This document shows positions 43,971 through 56,366 of a stretch of DNA of 64,000 nt, piece by piece. The stretch is from Cycas panzhihuaensis. Its lineage: Eukaryota; Cycadophyta. Numbering within the stretch: position 1 is the stretch's first letter; the number at the start of each line of letters is the position of its first letter. The translations under genes were made by a program, and so were the position numbers. The notes beneath the pieces were generated by a model. The model was not told where the DNA came from. It saw only the letters and a program-made list of their open reading frames with translations, and did not search any database. The stretch is from contig CM041465.1 in NCBI GenBank assembly GCA_023213395.1, forward strand, positions 224,695,741 through 224,759,740, given 5' to 3'.

Positions 43971-45358
43971 ATGCATACATTTCAAGATATAATTTTTTCT
44001 AAAGAGAATCAAGATTTGGATCCACAACAAATTTCATTTCCTTGTGATCAAAAGGATTTTGCAGCAACTATTGTTCCTCCTCCAGTCGTGGCAAATGTTC
44101 CTACAGTTACTCTGGTTCCATCATCTCTATCTACATCATATTCTCCTGGTTCTTCATCTGCGCTTGGTCCCTCTACTTCTACCTCAATTCCTTCATAAGA
44201 GCTTCAAGTAGAGGTCACTTCAAAAACAATTACCAAAATGGTACTTGTAGACGGTCTTTTCTGCTCTATCGCCTTTTAAAGCACTAAAGAGACAATCCAA
44301 ATTTAGGCAATCCACGCATTTTACTTTGATGGCCCAAGGTTATATGCTTAGAAAATTTTCACTTTTGAGGAGGCAATCACAGACCAAAAATGGCAGGTTG
44401 CAATGAATGATGAAATAGATTTCTATTCTTCAAAATAATACTTGAGAGTTGGTTGAGCTACCAGAAGGAAAGAAACCAATTAATTGTTGTTGGCTCTATA
44501 AGGCCAAATTTCATGCAAATGGTTCTATTCAGCACCACAAAGCTCGTTTGGTAGCTAAAGGTTTCAAACAAATTGAGGGCATCGACTATGATGAAACTTT
44601 CATCCCTGTTGCCACCACTACTACTGTTTGGCTTGTTTTAGCACTTGCAACTCAATTTCATTGCCCTGTTTATCAAATGGATGTCAAAAGTGCCTTTTTG
44701 AATGGCGACGTACAAGAAGAAATATATTTGAAGCAACTTCCCAACTATGTTATTCATGGTAAAGAACACTTAGTTTGCAAATTGAAGAAGGCTCTGTACG
44801 GCCTCAAATAATCACCTCGAGCATAGTATGCAAAGGTTAATAAGTACTTTCAAAAGCATGGACTTCTTTGTTCATCCTCAGATCTTAATTTGTATATCAA
44901 AATTCAAGACAACTTAATCACTCTGGTCATCCTCTATGTTGATGATTTGTTGATTACTAGCAACGACACAAAGTGGATCTTATATCTCTAAGAGGAACTC
45001 AATAGCAACTTTGAGATGACTGACCTCGGCTTGCTACACTATTTTCATGGCATGGAAGTCTGACAACAACGAGGCCACATCTTGCTTTCATAGTCTAAGT
45101 ATGCAAAGGAGATAGTACAAGAGTTTAGAATGGAGGATTGTAAACCTTCACCAATCCTAATGGAGACACGACTCAAGTTGGACATTGATGAGCATGGTTA
45201 GATTGTCGATCCCACCTTATACAAACAACATGTGGGGAGTTTGATCTACTTGATTCATACTTGGCTGGATATATCTTATGCAATTGGGATTTGTTCAAGG
45301 TTTATGACACAACCTAAGGTTTCACATTGGAATGCAGCTAAGCGAATTTTGAGGTATT
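43971..45358 (+). pseudogene. pol: I linker, reverse transcriptase and truncated RNase H
   Basis: The frame 44449-44811 carries KKPINCCWLYKAKFHANG, GIDYDETFIPVA, motif A intact (QMDVKSAFLNGDVQEEIYL) and KKALYGLK. YVDD is readable near 44936 (ILYVDDLLIT). The RNase H part ends at AAKRILRYS, where E begins. A stop replaces Gln in YGLKQ. Confidence 0.83.
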
Positions 45359-45360
45359 CA

Positions 45361-45870
45361 TGCTTCCACCCATTTTGTTACATAGTTGGTAGCAACTAGA
45401 ATATATCTTGCTTGTGAGTGATGTGTTGTTGGCCAAATAGGACCCATAAAATCCAAACCCCATTTGACAAATGGTGCTAGTGGTAACACTTGGGTCAATA
45501 GCTAGAAATTTGTCACCGAGGTTTTCCCATTCTTTGACATTGATCACAGTTTTTAACCCATTGCAAAATTTCCTCAATAAGTGTTGGCCACTAGAACCCT
45601 ATTGTTTACACTTTCCTCCATGGATTCTTCACTCCGATGTGGTGTCCAACTATTCCCTCATGAGCTTGGGTGATGGTTTGATCTACCTCGTGTAGACTGA
45701 TATAGCATTGCAATACATCATCCAGTCTGAGACGATACAATTCTCCATTTATCAATTGATATGGTTTGGCTTTTTGAACTAGGCTATGTCTCTTCGTTTT
45801 ATGCATATTTGGTGGAAATGCCGTTGTTGCCAAAAATTTGGGAATATCCTCATACCATTCCATTGGAAGT
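45361..45870 (-). pseudogene. pol: E integrase zinc-binding domain and start of core
   Basis: 45606-45863 reads EWYEDIPKFLATTAFPPNM, VQKAKPYQLINGELYRL and AHEGIVGHHIG, the linker and H2C2 zinc domain of gypsy integrase. 45338-45577 continues with a [15 protein letters not shown] segment corresponding to the first catalytic block, in which the Asp of the usual D-F-x-G-P is Gly. It stops at the junction with element I, so the DDE core is mostly lost. Confidence 0.75.
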
Positions 45871-46194
45871 TGTTAGAAAACACCAAACATACAAACATGT
45901 TCAGAATCGTTTAAGTACACAATAGACACAAATAGAACAAGCACACAAGGACAATAGATTTGACATGGGAAAGCCTTTCAGGAAAAACCCACCATATATT
46001 ATTATATTTTTACAAATGTCATTATGTTACAATGGACTTAGATCCTTATTTATAGATAAGTGCCTTGAATATTTACATATGAGTTACATCTGTCGGCCCA
46101 ATATATTACATCACAATAATTACATCAAAAATATTCACACAATTTCACACTTCATTTATATTAGTTGGGTAAGTGACATAAGGTCACTTTAACA
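45871..46194 (-). repeat. J 3' LTR (324 bp)
   Basis: TGTTAGAAAACACC...CTTTAACA, followed by TCCCCCCTTAATG (minus-strand polypurine tract). Confidence 0.9.
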
Positions 46195-47351
46195 TCCCCC
46201 CTTAATGTAAATGTGGGGTCTTGAAGTCTTCCCAGGGATTGGTCTAACTCTTTATCCTTGTTGATAGATCCCCCCTCAAGGATAACCTCACTAGCTCCCA
46301 ATTTGCATGAACCTGATGAAGCGATCTTCAGTAAGAGCTTTGGTGAACACATCCTCAAGTTGATCTTCACTTGGACAAAACTTCAACCTACATCTTCCTT
46401 GATCTAATCTATTTTTGGATGTAATGGTGCTATGCCTCATATGTGCGTGATTCTTTGGAAATATCTCCAACAGTCCCTACAACCATACAACTCCTCTTGC
46501 ATCGACACTTAGTCCATGGTACTCAGCCTGTTTCCTTGACTAAACCAAGAGGTTGAGCCACTTGAGCCATGTAGATCTCCACTTCAAGTCTCCGTTAAGA
46601 AATGTTGACATCTCATTCATGTGATGTGACTCCCAATTATATATAAATGCCAAAGTAAGGATCAATCAGACCAATAAAAAACATAGAGTCTAGTGCAAAT
46701 GTCTCCTCATAATTGATTCCTTCTTTATGTTTGAAATCTTGCGCATCAAGTCTTACCAACTTATAATCAACCACATTCTTTGACGGAGGTAAGGGAACCA
46801 AATCTTACATATCACTCCTCCTCCATTGTAACTCTCTAATGCAAATCTCCGATCACTGGAATCGTTGGTGTCTATCACAAGTTTGACTGGCATGTTCACT
46901 CCTTGTTCTTCAATCATCCTCTAGGTCTTCAATCGTTATACTCGAGTCCTCAATGGTCCTCCTAGTCCATAATGAAACACGGAGTTGCAGTCCATGCCTC
47001 TTCTTGCAATGACTCCTCATCATCAATCCCACTAGGTCCTACTTTCGTCTCAAATATAATGTTAGGCACATTAACCTCTACAGTTGCTGAACCACAACTT
47101 AGAAAGGGAAGAAATGAAGGATAAAACCTATTTTCAGATGACACCTTAGCATGATATGTCATTAACTTATCCAATTTGACATCTAGACTAATCACAATGT
47201 TGTCCCTCCTACAGATCACACAGTTTGTAAGCTTTGTCTCAAACCCCATACACTTCAAACTCTTGTGATCTCGTTGCTCCGATCTTCGTCTAAGATGTGT
47301 GCAATTAGTGCACCCAAATACATAATGGAAAGTTTCTGGCCGATCCAACAC
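46195..47351 (-). pseudogene. pol: J pol remnants
   Basis: Minus strand: the integrase end (46962-47351) shows VFGCTNCTHLRRR-x-KSLKC and a decayed RDVIF segment. Then EGINYEETFAL and STFLNGDLK mark the start of RT; the reading jumps to RNase H end blocks (CPSEDQLEDVFTKALTEDRF). The centre of RT with YVDD is deleted. Stops throughout. Confidence 0.7.
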
Positions 47352-49703
47352 AATTCGAGGGTAATGCCACGAATAACCTTAGAAAGGGGCCCCATAAAAT
47401 TGCTATCGCAAGAACTTGTACCAAAAACATAGGAGGTAAATACTTACAATGCACCAAACACCTCCACATCTACATCATGGTATTGTTCTTCCATCTACAA
47501 CACTATCTTATGGGGTACACATAATGATCAACTCCCGTTTTATATCATGATCAAGGCATAACTAAATTAAAGGCATTCTCGTCATACACACTTCCATTAT
47601 CACTTCAATTTATCACAAACACACTATCGGTTCTACATCAGACTTATTCAGATATGCACAAATGTTGAACCAGCATCCAACAGGCAATATACCCTATGCT
47701 ACTGTCAGTGCAACCACCCAAAGTATAACGGTCCACCAACACTGATAACCACATATACAAATAGGCCAAAAAACTACAATTTTGAACCACTTTCACCTCA
47801 CATATCTGATGTAAAAACACTTATATATATTGAATAAAAAATGCCACTTTATAATAAATAAACCACGCCTTTATAATGAATGTGCAATGATCAACACCAC
47901 AACACATTGTTTGCTCATGTTGCAGCCCAGTATCTCCATAACACATGCCTATTCTATCAATCAATGAATATACACTAATGTTGATAGCTCGCCCATTCAT
48001 CACACCCTCTTATCAATCAGTGAAAATCCATTGTCATTGATATCTTGCCCAACAAACTTTCTCATGTAATCACATGCAAGAAGAGTATACCATTGCCTCA
48101 TATTGCCATCATATCACTCACTTTGCCATTAAAACATTGCCTTATTCACGCCTCATATCATCAATGAAAACTACACTGTCATTGACATCACACACCCAAT
48201 AATCATGTTCTCTTATCAATCAATGAAAAAACCATCGACATTGATAATTCACTAATAAACTCATGCATACATCATCACCAAACATGCCCTTTTTATTGAT
48301 GAAAAATGCATCGAGAAACTGCCTTTTTGTACAATGAACACTAATATATTCAATGAAGAAAGCCCACACTACATCACATGCCATAGATATATACCAACCT
48401 TCTCAAAATGTCGTATCAAATGATCTCAACGAAGAAAGAGCACCTTAATAAACTAAGGTCTCTTAAAAAATAATTAAATCACCTCAATACAACTTTGATA
48501 AAGAAAAGGGCGTCAATATTTATTTGATATATATCAAAGTGCAAACAAAAATCAATGGGCGACTTCATATATATAATGAGGGTGACTTTGCATATATAAA
48601 AAAGCGATCAAATATATCGAATAAATGGCGATTAAACATATATATCTCATGTGACTTTATATCATCGCACATATAGCAATATCAACACGACTACGAATAT
48701 GATATAAACAACGATCGAATATAATTCATTCAATGTGGGCGACTTGATATTATTTCGATCCAATAACATCATGTAACAAAAAATCAAAACAGTAATACAG
48801 TGATCATATCATCAACAGGTGTTTGATATAATTAATCTCATTCAATAGGCTAGTGAATATTATGTGAAATACCTTTTAGCCGTGCCTGCAAATAATTTTC
48901 CCGTGGCCATGGCTGCACATTGCGTTGTCTCTACAAACACACAAAACATCTACGAACTTCATCTGTGTCTACAATCTACGGTGTTCCAAACGACTGGGGA
49001 ATCCAATCTTTTTTCCACAAACCACAACTCTCCTGCGTATGTCTTTTGCGGAAAATCTATTTGCATAACTGCAAAACATCTCTCGCGATCTATGACACGA
49101 AAGACTTCTCATGCAAGGGCCTCAACAATCTCTGCGTACTCCAATGTTCAATAGGTCTGGCTACTGCATAGGGCATTTACACAATCATGTAATGATTAGA
49201 CAACTCTCCTTCTGGCCAACACTGCACATATTTTCTCTTCTCAAAGTTTGGCGATCAACCTCTCCACTCAACTGGTGGCTGGCTATGATCCACCTTAGAG
49301 ATCTTTTGTTGCAATCTCCTTCATCAATTCACTACAAATTCAATGGCAACTCAAAAGAACATATCTAACACCTTCCTCGAATTTGAAACTAGGCAACAAC
49401 CACTAGCAATTGAATAACTAGGGGCTACAATTTCAGAAACAGGGGGTAGCAATGTTTGCTTCACACTTAGACACCTACACAAAATAAAATAGCCCTATAT
49501 ACTCCTCTGCACACCTCTGAGGACAAATGAATCCCTCTAAAATAAATAACAGAAGGCACCGCAATCTAGATGCGATAATTTCACCTCCATGGCTGCTCTT
49601 TCAGTTTTTGGATAAGCCGATCCTCAAAGGGTGAGCCAACATTACTTGCCAACCAACAATCGAATGGTTTGTCCAACATTCACCTACTTGCGCATGACCG
49701 TCT
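47352..49703 (-). other. J leader or unrecognised internal region, with hairpin repeats
   Basis: No gag motif found. Between 47955 and 48245 four degenerate units carry a small inverted repeat TATCAATCA-TGAA...CATTGATA. 48500-48740 repeats GCGACTT/GCGAT next to ATATAT stretches. Frames on the + strand at 48864-49368 overlap each other and look like chance. Confidence 0.45.
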
Positions 49704-49715
49704 GCTTTGATACCA
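49704..49715 (-). promoter_or_regulatory. J primer-binding site
   Basis: Minus strand TGGTATCAAAGC, one change from the canonical TGGTATCAGAGC, directly next to the LTR. Confidence 0.85.
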
Positions 49716-50049
49716 TGTTAGAAAACACCGAACATACAGACAAGTTCAGAATCATTTATGTACACAAAAGACACGAATAGAACAAGCACACGGGGATAAT
49801 AGATTTGATATGGGAAACTCTTTCAGGAAAAACTCACCACAGATTATAATATTACATTTTTATAAATTTGCCGTTATGTTACAATGGACTTGGATCCTTA
49901 TTTATAGATTCATAGGTGCCTCAAATATTTACATATAAGTTACATCTGTCGGCCGATATATTACATCACAATAATTACATCAAGAATATTTGCACAATAT
50001 CACACCTCGTTTACATTAGTCGGGTAAGTGACATAAGGTCACTCTAATA
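49716..50049 (-). repeat. J 5' LTR
   Basis: Matches 45871-46194; the terminal CA is changed (CTCTAATA). Confidence 0.88.
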
Positions 50050-50054
50050 GAATT

Positions 50055-50560
50055 GCATCCACACTGAATAATGTTGTGTCGGAAAAATCATCCTTTACAA
50101 CCATGGCCTATTCTTTGTTTTCTATCCTTGATGATTGATTAGGAACAATGTGCATCTCCCCCAATTTCACCACAATCTTAAAGGTAAACCCCTAGAAAGG
50201 CATTGGGCATCTGTTAATGTGCCCTTTCAATAATGGCTTGTTTATTAGGTACATTAGGGCTTGATGATCCACATATAATATGAAGGGACTAAATGAGAAA
50301 TAATGATGGAACTTTTGAAGTGCGTAGACCGTCCCTAGGCCCTCTCTCTTTGTGGTCATGTGGATTTGCTCTATGCTTGCTAATATTTTGTTGGCAAAAT
50401 ATATAGGGTGATCCACATCTATACACATATGGAATACTTTGTTCCAATCGAGGAATCAGAGTATGAGGGCTAAGGTTATTACTCATTTCAATGTTTCAAA
50501 TGCCCTTTGTCAGCCAATCCCCCATTCCTAATCAATATCCTTCGTCAACAATATCTCTAG
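50055..50560 (-). pseudogene. pol: E RNase H
   Basis: Minus strand blocks PIYFANKILASIEQIHMTTKRE, GLGTVYALQKFHHYF and FILYVDHQALMYLINKP are the gypsy RNase H signature (A-x-K-L...Y-x-x-TE-x-E...TDH-x-x-L), with the Asp of VDH preserved. Stops between the pieces. Confidence 0.8.
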
Positions 50561-51540
50561 GGGTCTCGAGATGTATGCATATCCTTTTATGAATTTCTGA
50601 TAGTACTCAATCAATTCTAAAAATCCTTTTGAGTTGCTTCCTCAATAGTGGTTATGGATAGTGTAGAAGTGTTGACACATTGGTAGGATCCATTGACAAG
50701 CCTTCATTATTGACAATGTGTCCTAACAAGTTGCCAAACAAAACAATGAATGTACACTTTTCTGGGTTCAAGCATAAGTTATTTTCTTAATAGGTTTGTA
50801 GCATCTCCCTTAGGTTTTCCATGTGGTTTTTCATAATCTTATATAGTGTCCAATCATCCAAGAACACTTCCACTTTCTCCCCAATCATCTTCTTAAAGAT
50901 ATTGATCATTGTCCTTTGAAATGTCGCTAGGGCATTTGTTAAAACGAATGGCATCACTCTATATGCATATGTTCTCCATTCAATGACAAATGTGGCTTTT
51001 GCTTAGTCCTTCGGAACAATGCTAACTTGGTTGTAACCACTAGACCCTTCGATGAAGGAGTACACCTCATTTTCTCCAATCATTTCTAAGACATCCTCTA
51101 TGAACAGAATTGGAAACGGGTCCTTTTTGGTCACTTTTTTCAATTGTCGGTAGTTCACACACACCCTTATCTTCCCATTCTTTTTGGGGACTACCACATA
51201 GGATTTACCCAATTGCTATACTCTACCTCATAGATATATCCAACTTCCAAGATTTTATTTAATTTAGCTTTCACTTTTTTCTTGTATTTTGGGTTCATTT
51301 GGTATGGCCTTTGCTTAACTGGTTTGGCCCCTTCAGTTAAATTTATATGATGCATTCCTAACTTAGGAGGAATGCCCTTCAAGTCTTTGTAGGAATAGGC
51401 AAAGACATCTTTGAATTCTTCAAATAATGCTTAGTTAGGGATGCCCTTCAAGTCTTTGTAGGAATAGGCAAAGACATCTTTGAATTCTTCAAATAGTGCT
51501 TGGGCTTTGACTATGGTCCCATCATCCCAATAATCTCTAA
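50561..51540 (-). pseudogene. pol: E reverse transcriptase with an in-frame tandem duplication
   Basis: RT blocks: KDVFAYSYKDLKGIPPKLG, VKQRPYQMNPKYKKKVK, VVVPKKNGKIRVCVNYRQLK, YSFIEGSSGYNQ (the catalytic Asp of the usual D-G-x-S-G-Y-N-Q is Glu), FLDDW near 50860, and LLGHIVNNEGL. A 69-bp unit at the N-terminus is duplicated (51372-51509). Stops near 51189 and 51430. Confidence 0.82.
51372..51509 (-). repeat. 69-bp tandem duplication in E RT
   Basis: Copies 51372-51440 and 51441-51509, almost identical. 69 is a multiple of 3, so the FEEFKDVFAYSYKDLKGIP segment is repeated in frame; a stop (from TAG) lies at the join. Confidence 0.93.
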
Positions 51541-51995
51541 TTATGATATTAGAAGATTCACTTTTGTCGTTTTGACCTCCTCACTTTTAATTTGTTGATC
51601 CTGAATTATTGGATGTGTAGAGATTTCCTGTATTTCTCTTTGCTCATAACATAATTCTATATACTTAGGAGGAAAATTTTGGGCTTCCTCCTCCTTCTCA
51701 TTGTTGCTACTTCCTATAGTTTTCACAACTGACATGGGTTTTATCTATTCAACCCCTATACTCATCTTCCTAATACATCTTAACACCTCGCTTATAGTTT
51801 GCTTTTTGATGAATATAAGAAGGATTTGACAAATGACCTTTTCAAACTGTCTTAGGAGACTTCTCGGACTTTCTCACGTCCGAGAAACCATTCCTTACCT
51901 AACTTACCCAAGGTATGAAAAAATAGATGCCCCCAATCATTCTTTTTGGGATGCTCTAAGCCCTCCATGCTTATTTGCATCAATTGAGGTGTTCC

Positions 51996-52362
51996 TGTTG
52001 GAATGAGTGGATATGAGTTGGAAACATGTCATAAAGCACATGTGAGAAAGTGCACAAGAGATGACAATACGACAATGATTCACAACTCTCCAAATCTCAT
52101 TCAGGAAATATGTAAGGTACAAATACATATTTATAGTTTTACACTAAGTCTAAACATAGGAGTTTGTTCAACAAACTCCATGATTTTTGGTGTGCTCAAA
52201 CTACCTCATTAATAGTTGAGCATCTTTGACTTCTAGAACTTTGACTAAGAATCTTCTCTCACTAGAATATTCTCATCTAGAATATTCCATGTGAGCAATT
52301 ATTCTAATGACATGAAATGAACTTAAATGGACATGTAAATGGGAATGTACATTATTCCAACA
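51996..52362. repeat. Solo LTR (367 bp) in E, unrelated family
   Basis: TGTTGGAAT...ATTCCAACA, a perfect 9-bp terminal inverted repeat, flanked by perfect GTTCC duplications (51991-51995 and 52363-52367). No other copy in the window. No PBS or internal region. Orientation is undetermined. Confidence 0.9.
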
Positions 52363-52399
52363 GTTCCATGGGGCATTATCCTACTAGGAAGGGGGTGAT

Positions 52400-53420
52400 A
52401 GATAATTCCCTAGGTGAGTTGAATCTTAACCTAAATGTTTCCTTGATATCTACCTAGTCATAGAAAAGAGTTTGGTGGGCCAAATACCACCACCAAGCTT
52501 GGCCACAAAGGGTAAGGACAAAGTCCATTGTCCATCGCAATATATCCAATATTTGGTGGATCAACCAATATTCCATAAACTGGATTAAATGGTTGGTGCT
52601 ATCTAGCCCATTTCCTGTAAATGAATTTACTATTATTTCAATAAAGGGTGGGTTTATCCTATCTTCAAGTATAGGGGGTTGACTATTGGGGGAGGGATCT
52701 TTCAAAGTACTCTGACATGACATTATCTCCTTGGGCCATAAGCCCACAGTTGTTTTCCACAGAGTTCTCACTAGGTGGATACACCTTAAGAGAGGAGGAT
52801 GAGGAACTAGAGCTAGTATCCTTAGGGTAAGATAGGGGGAAGTTCTACTACAGATTTTGTCCCTGAAGTAGAAAGAAGGTTGGGGTCTTGATGAAAATTG
52901 GCTAGATCTTCTGAATTAAATCGACTTGGTTTAATGCTAGGAGAGGGGTTGAGGGTAGGAGTAAGATTATTGTTTGGGATAGAAGATAGGGAATTCATTT
53001 CCATTTTTACTTGTACCTTGTTCCTAGGGTTTTCGATTAGATAAGTGTTTATCCATACCTTGGCTAACTCCATCATTTCCTAATTCACCTATACTATTCC
53101 TATCATTAGAATCAATATAACCAAATTTGTTATTTATATTATTAGCCTCAATTGAAGTATATATAGGAAGTGGATTATAATGAAAGGAGGGATCCACCTC
53201 ATAGGATTCCCTTATCCAATGCTTAATTAAATTCTTCACGCCTTTATTGGAGGAACTCTTTGGCTAGAGCTCCTCATTGTAGTTCACCCCTTTTTCATCG
53301 GTGTTGTTCATCATATTGGCTTCTTCAGCTATGTGGTAAAGATTTGCTTCATCAAATGTTGAGGAAATTTCCTTGCTTGCAATAATGGTGCTGGAGGCAT
53401 CATCCGAGTACATCCTCCAC
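52400..53420 (-). pseudogene. gag: E second capsid-like segment
   Basis: The minus strand frame 52454-52771 includes SFTGNGLDSTNHLIQFMEYW and FVLTLCGQAWWWYLAHQ, a Retrotrans_gag-like pattern (F-x-G, then L-x-G-x-A-x-x-W-Y). It continues beyond the solo LTR with GTPQLMQISMEGLEHP and LGKLGKEWF. It lies after the protease, an unexpected position, so E may be a fusion of two elements. 52822-53239 is Asn/Ser/Pro-rich and unassigned. Confidence 0.6.
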
Positions 53421-53429
53421 CATATATTT

Positions 53430-53930
53430 TCCTTTGCTTAACATGGGTAGCACCACCTCATTGCCCCCATTCGACAAGATGAATATGACGTCTCTCCAAC
53501 TTTGCAAACATTCTATTTGATACAACCATGGGCTTCCTAACAAGGCTAGATAAGTTACTATGCCTTACATCATCTCAACGATTGTAAAATCCACCAACAC
53601 TACAATTTCAGGCACACTTACTTTGATAACCGAGAAGTGTCCTGTTGGTTTCGCTAATAACTCATTTACCAACTTAAGGGAATAGTTGGTGGGTGTTAAT
53701 TTGGGACTCCTCAATTTTCTCCATGTGGCTATAGGTAAAACGTTCACTATTGCTCCGCCATTCACAATCATGTGTTGAAATGTTTCCCCCAAGATACTAA
53801 TGGTCATTAAGGGGTCAATGTTGCATGACGACATGATTTTATTTAGATTTTTTGCTATCACCCTCCATTGCAATACCCCACTTTTTATCCATTTGATTTC
53901 TTGTTCTAGGGGAATCGTCAATTGCAATTA
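53430..53930 (-). pseudogene. pol: E retropepsin
   Basis: NGGAIVNVLPIATWRKL corresponds to the D-G-G-A-x-V-N-x-L-P active site of plant gypsy proteases, with Asp changed to Asn. The C-terminal part (ALLGSPWLY) follows after one stop. A clean frame covers 53565-53927. Confidence 0.78.
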
Positions 53931-54079
53931 GTTTGCTAAGTTCTTCATCACAACAAGTATTCTTGGAATATCTTCCGCTGGTAACCCTTCTAATAGATCC
54001 TGTGCCTTGAGTTTGGGAATAGTTTGATTTACTATTTTCTATGTTTCCTTTTGGCAAGTTCCCGATTCTTTTGTTCCTG

Positions 54080-56280
54080 AGGTTTCACCTAACCCCTTCG
54101 CCTTGTATTTTCTTGCATTGACTTGTTTGATCTCCGGTTTTCCCATAGGTAAAATTTTTGTTGCTTCCTATCTAGTAGCATCTTCCAATGCTTTCTTGGC
54201 TTCTGCAAATCAATTAATTTCCACCTTGGGATTAGGCTAGTTGCCCTTTGCTTTTGCTTTCCCCTTACTTCTAGTTGTAGATTGACATTCTTAGGTGAGT
54301 TGTGGATGGCCATCGTTAAGTTTATTACTTTCTCCTTTCCTTTGCAATCCCTTATTGGGTGGGTACTAGGCCCATAATTTTAGCATACAAATGAACATTT
54401 TGCATGGGCTTTTGCTGTTGGGAATCTGACTTCCACTGCCCAAATTCCAAACATACTAAACATCGTCCCACTACTGGCTTCTTCTTGGAAGTTTTTGGTG
54501 TTGTACAAGTAGTATAGACTATCTTGGTCAAGTTATTCCCTTTTCCTCGACCTCTGTCCCTTTGATTTCTTCGTCATCCATTGAAGTAACATTCTTTTGT
54601 ATTATGGTTCTCCACATCACAAATGTTGCACCATGTACTCTATTTTTTAACCACATTGTTCCTTTTGTTTAAATTGTACTCCATTGTGGAGTTTTCAGCA
54701 CAAATGTGATAGCATTTCTCTACTTGGTGTTCCTTTTTGCTATGCTTCTTATTGTTCTCCTCGATATCCTGAGGTTTCTACCCTTGCAATTTCAATGTTG
54801 CCACTTCCTTTTATAGGGCTTCTACTTCTAAAGTTTTCTTTATTTTTGCCAATTGAAAATAAGGTCTATTCATGTTTTGCCTTCTCAACTCTTAAATTTC
54901 CTCTTGCAATCTTAGCAACAAGGGTTCATGACTTGTTTTTTGAGTTTCTATCTCTTTCTCGAAGTCCAATGCCAACCCCTATGCGTGTTTGAAGGATTTG
55001 AGATGCTGGGATGCCATTACAAACCTTATTTGGAATTGAGTCTATTGAGAAAATAGTTCCTCATGTTGTAATTTGTAATCTTCTCTCCATTGATCATATT
55101 TGTTGCTATAATGTTTATTCTACGTATGTATGTTAGGACCGATTCTCCTAGTCTTTGCCTTATCTCTTTAAGGGATATCCCCATTACCTTGTTCCTTTTG
55201 AACTTCTAGAATCTCTCCTAGAATTCCTTCTTAATATTCTCCAAGGTCTTGGCTAGGTCTAATTGTTTAAAGTATGCAAGAGGTAAACCTTGCAATGAGG
55301 AGGTGAATCTCGCTTTGATTTCATCCTCATCCGTTATCTTCTTCATATTCACCAAGTTCTAAAATATATACACATGCTCATTGGCATTTGTTGTGTCATC
55401 AAAGGCGAGTCTTCCAAATTCCCTAGAATTTGCCATCTTCGAAGCACTTGGGGGTATACTTTTCCCTTGGGAAAGTGTAGGTGGGGTCACTTGCCCTTTG
55501 GGAGGCACAATATGCTCTCCTGCTACACTATTTTGAGGTATCCTTAATGGACTTTTCTCCCTACTATTCCCTTTTTTGAACAATGGATTCCTAAAGGGTA
55601 TCCTTAAATGAATTTGTTTTGGGCACCTTAGTATCTGCACTGTCAATGGGGTTGTAATCAGGAATGGTTGCTCAAATCCCCTATCTGGTGTATCCTCAAA
55701 CAACTATCTTGTTAGATGATTCTCCCAGTATGTTAAGGGACCTTCCTCTACCTTCTCGTTGTGATCATTCATGTCCATCAGACTAAAGTCCACACTTAAT
55801 CCTTCTTCCATCCCTAGGGTTTTTGTCTCTTCCTTTGAAGTATTATTTTCTTCCTTGGATTCTTCTTCTTCCTTTGAAATCTCTTCTTCTTCCTTTGGAA
55901 TCTCCTCTTCTTCTTTTGGGCTAAGTATGTCTTATTTAATTAGGGCAGGTGTTATAACCATTGGCTCTCCATGGCCTTCATTTCCTAGTTCTTGCAATGT
56001 TTAGGCGCCACTTGCATCAGACCCTTCGACAAACTACCCCTTAGTCTTACTGCTTTTACTAAGACAACCTTCTTGCCTTTCTTAATTTTTTTTCATTTGA
56101 CTATCTTAAAGCCCTTTGTCTACTTGATTTTGTCATTCCCTTGGAGGTCTTTTAGGTGGCTCACCTGCCTTCAAAAGGTAGTTTTAGTGGTGTTGGAAGG
56201 TCCCTTGGTTGCCGAGGCTTAGCTATAGCTCGCCATCATGTCAACAACCAGGGTGACTTCGTCTTTGGGCATTATTTGAA
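54080..56280 (-). pseudogene. gag: E gag with zinc knuckles
   Basis: Order on the minus strand: a Glu/Lys-rich stretch (about 55830-55930), RNPLFKKGN, capsid block FDDTTNANEHVYIF-NLV, a coiled-coil-like linker, then knuckles. One is complete: CNICDVENHNTKEC (C-x2-C-x4-H-x4-C, about 54583-54632). CLVCLEFGQW and C-x-NYGPSTHPIRDC are partial. Equivalent to F gag. Heavily interrupted. Confidence 0.7.
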
Positions 56281-56366
56281 AAACTTTGGCTCTTCCTCCC
56301 CTCACTAGTGGACATAGGCAATGGAACCAATGTTCACTCCACTTTCCACCCCTTAGAAAGCACACT

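Larger units (their letters stand above)
39771..45358 (+). mobile_element. Element I: degenerate Ty1/copia element, 3' end lost
   Basis: 5' LTR, PBS, long leader, gag, integrase, RT and part of RNase H, ending abruptly at 45358 where minus-strand gypsy sequence (E) begins. No 3' LTR in the window. Coding parts carry many stops and shifts. Protease is mostly missing. Confidence 0.85.
45871..50049 (-). mobile_element. Element J: internally deleted copia element in E
   Basis: 4,179 bp with LTRs of 324 and about 334 bp that differ at roughly 12% of positions. The target duplication is GAAGT (45866-45870) and GAATT (50050-50054), one mismatch. PBS and polypurine tract are present. Only fragments of pol remain, and no gag was recognised. 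Confidence 0.9.

Noticed and set aside
48864-49368. Three overlapping + strand frames inside J
   Set aside because: No motifs, mutually overlapping, antisense to the element; position fits a leader.
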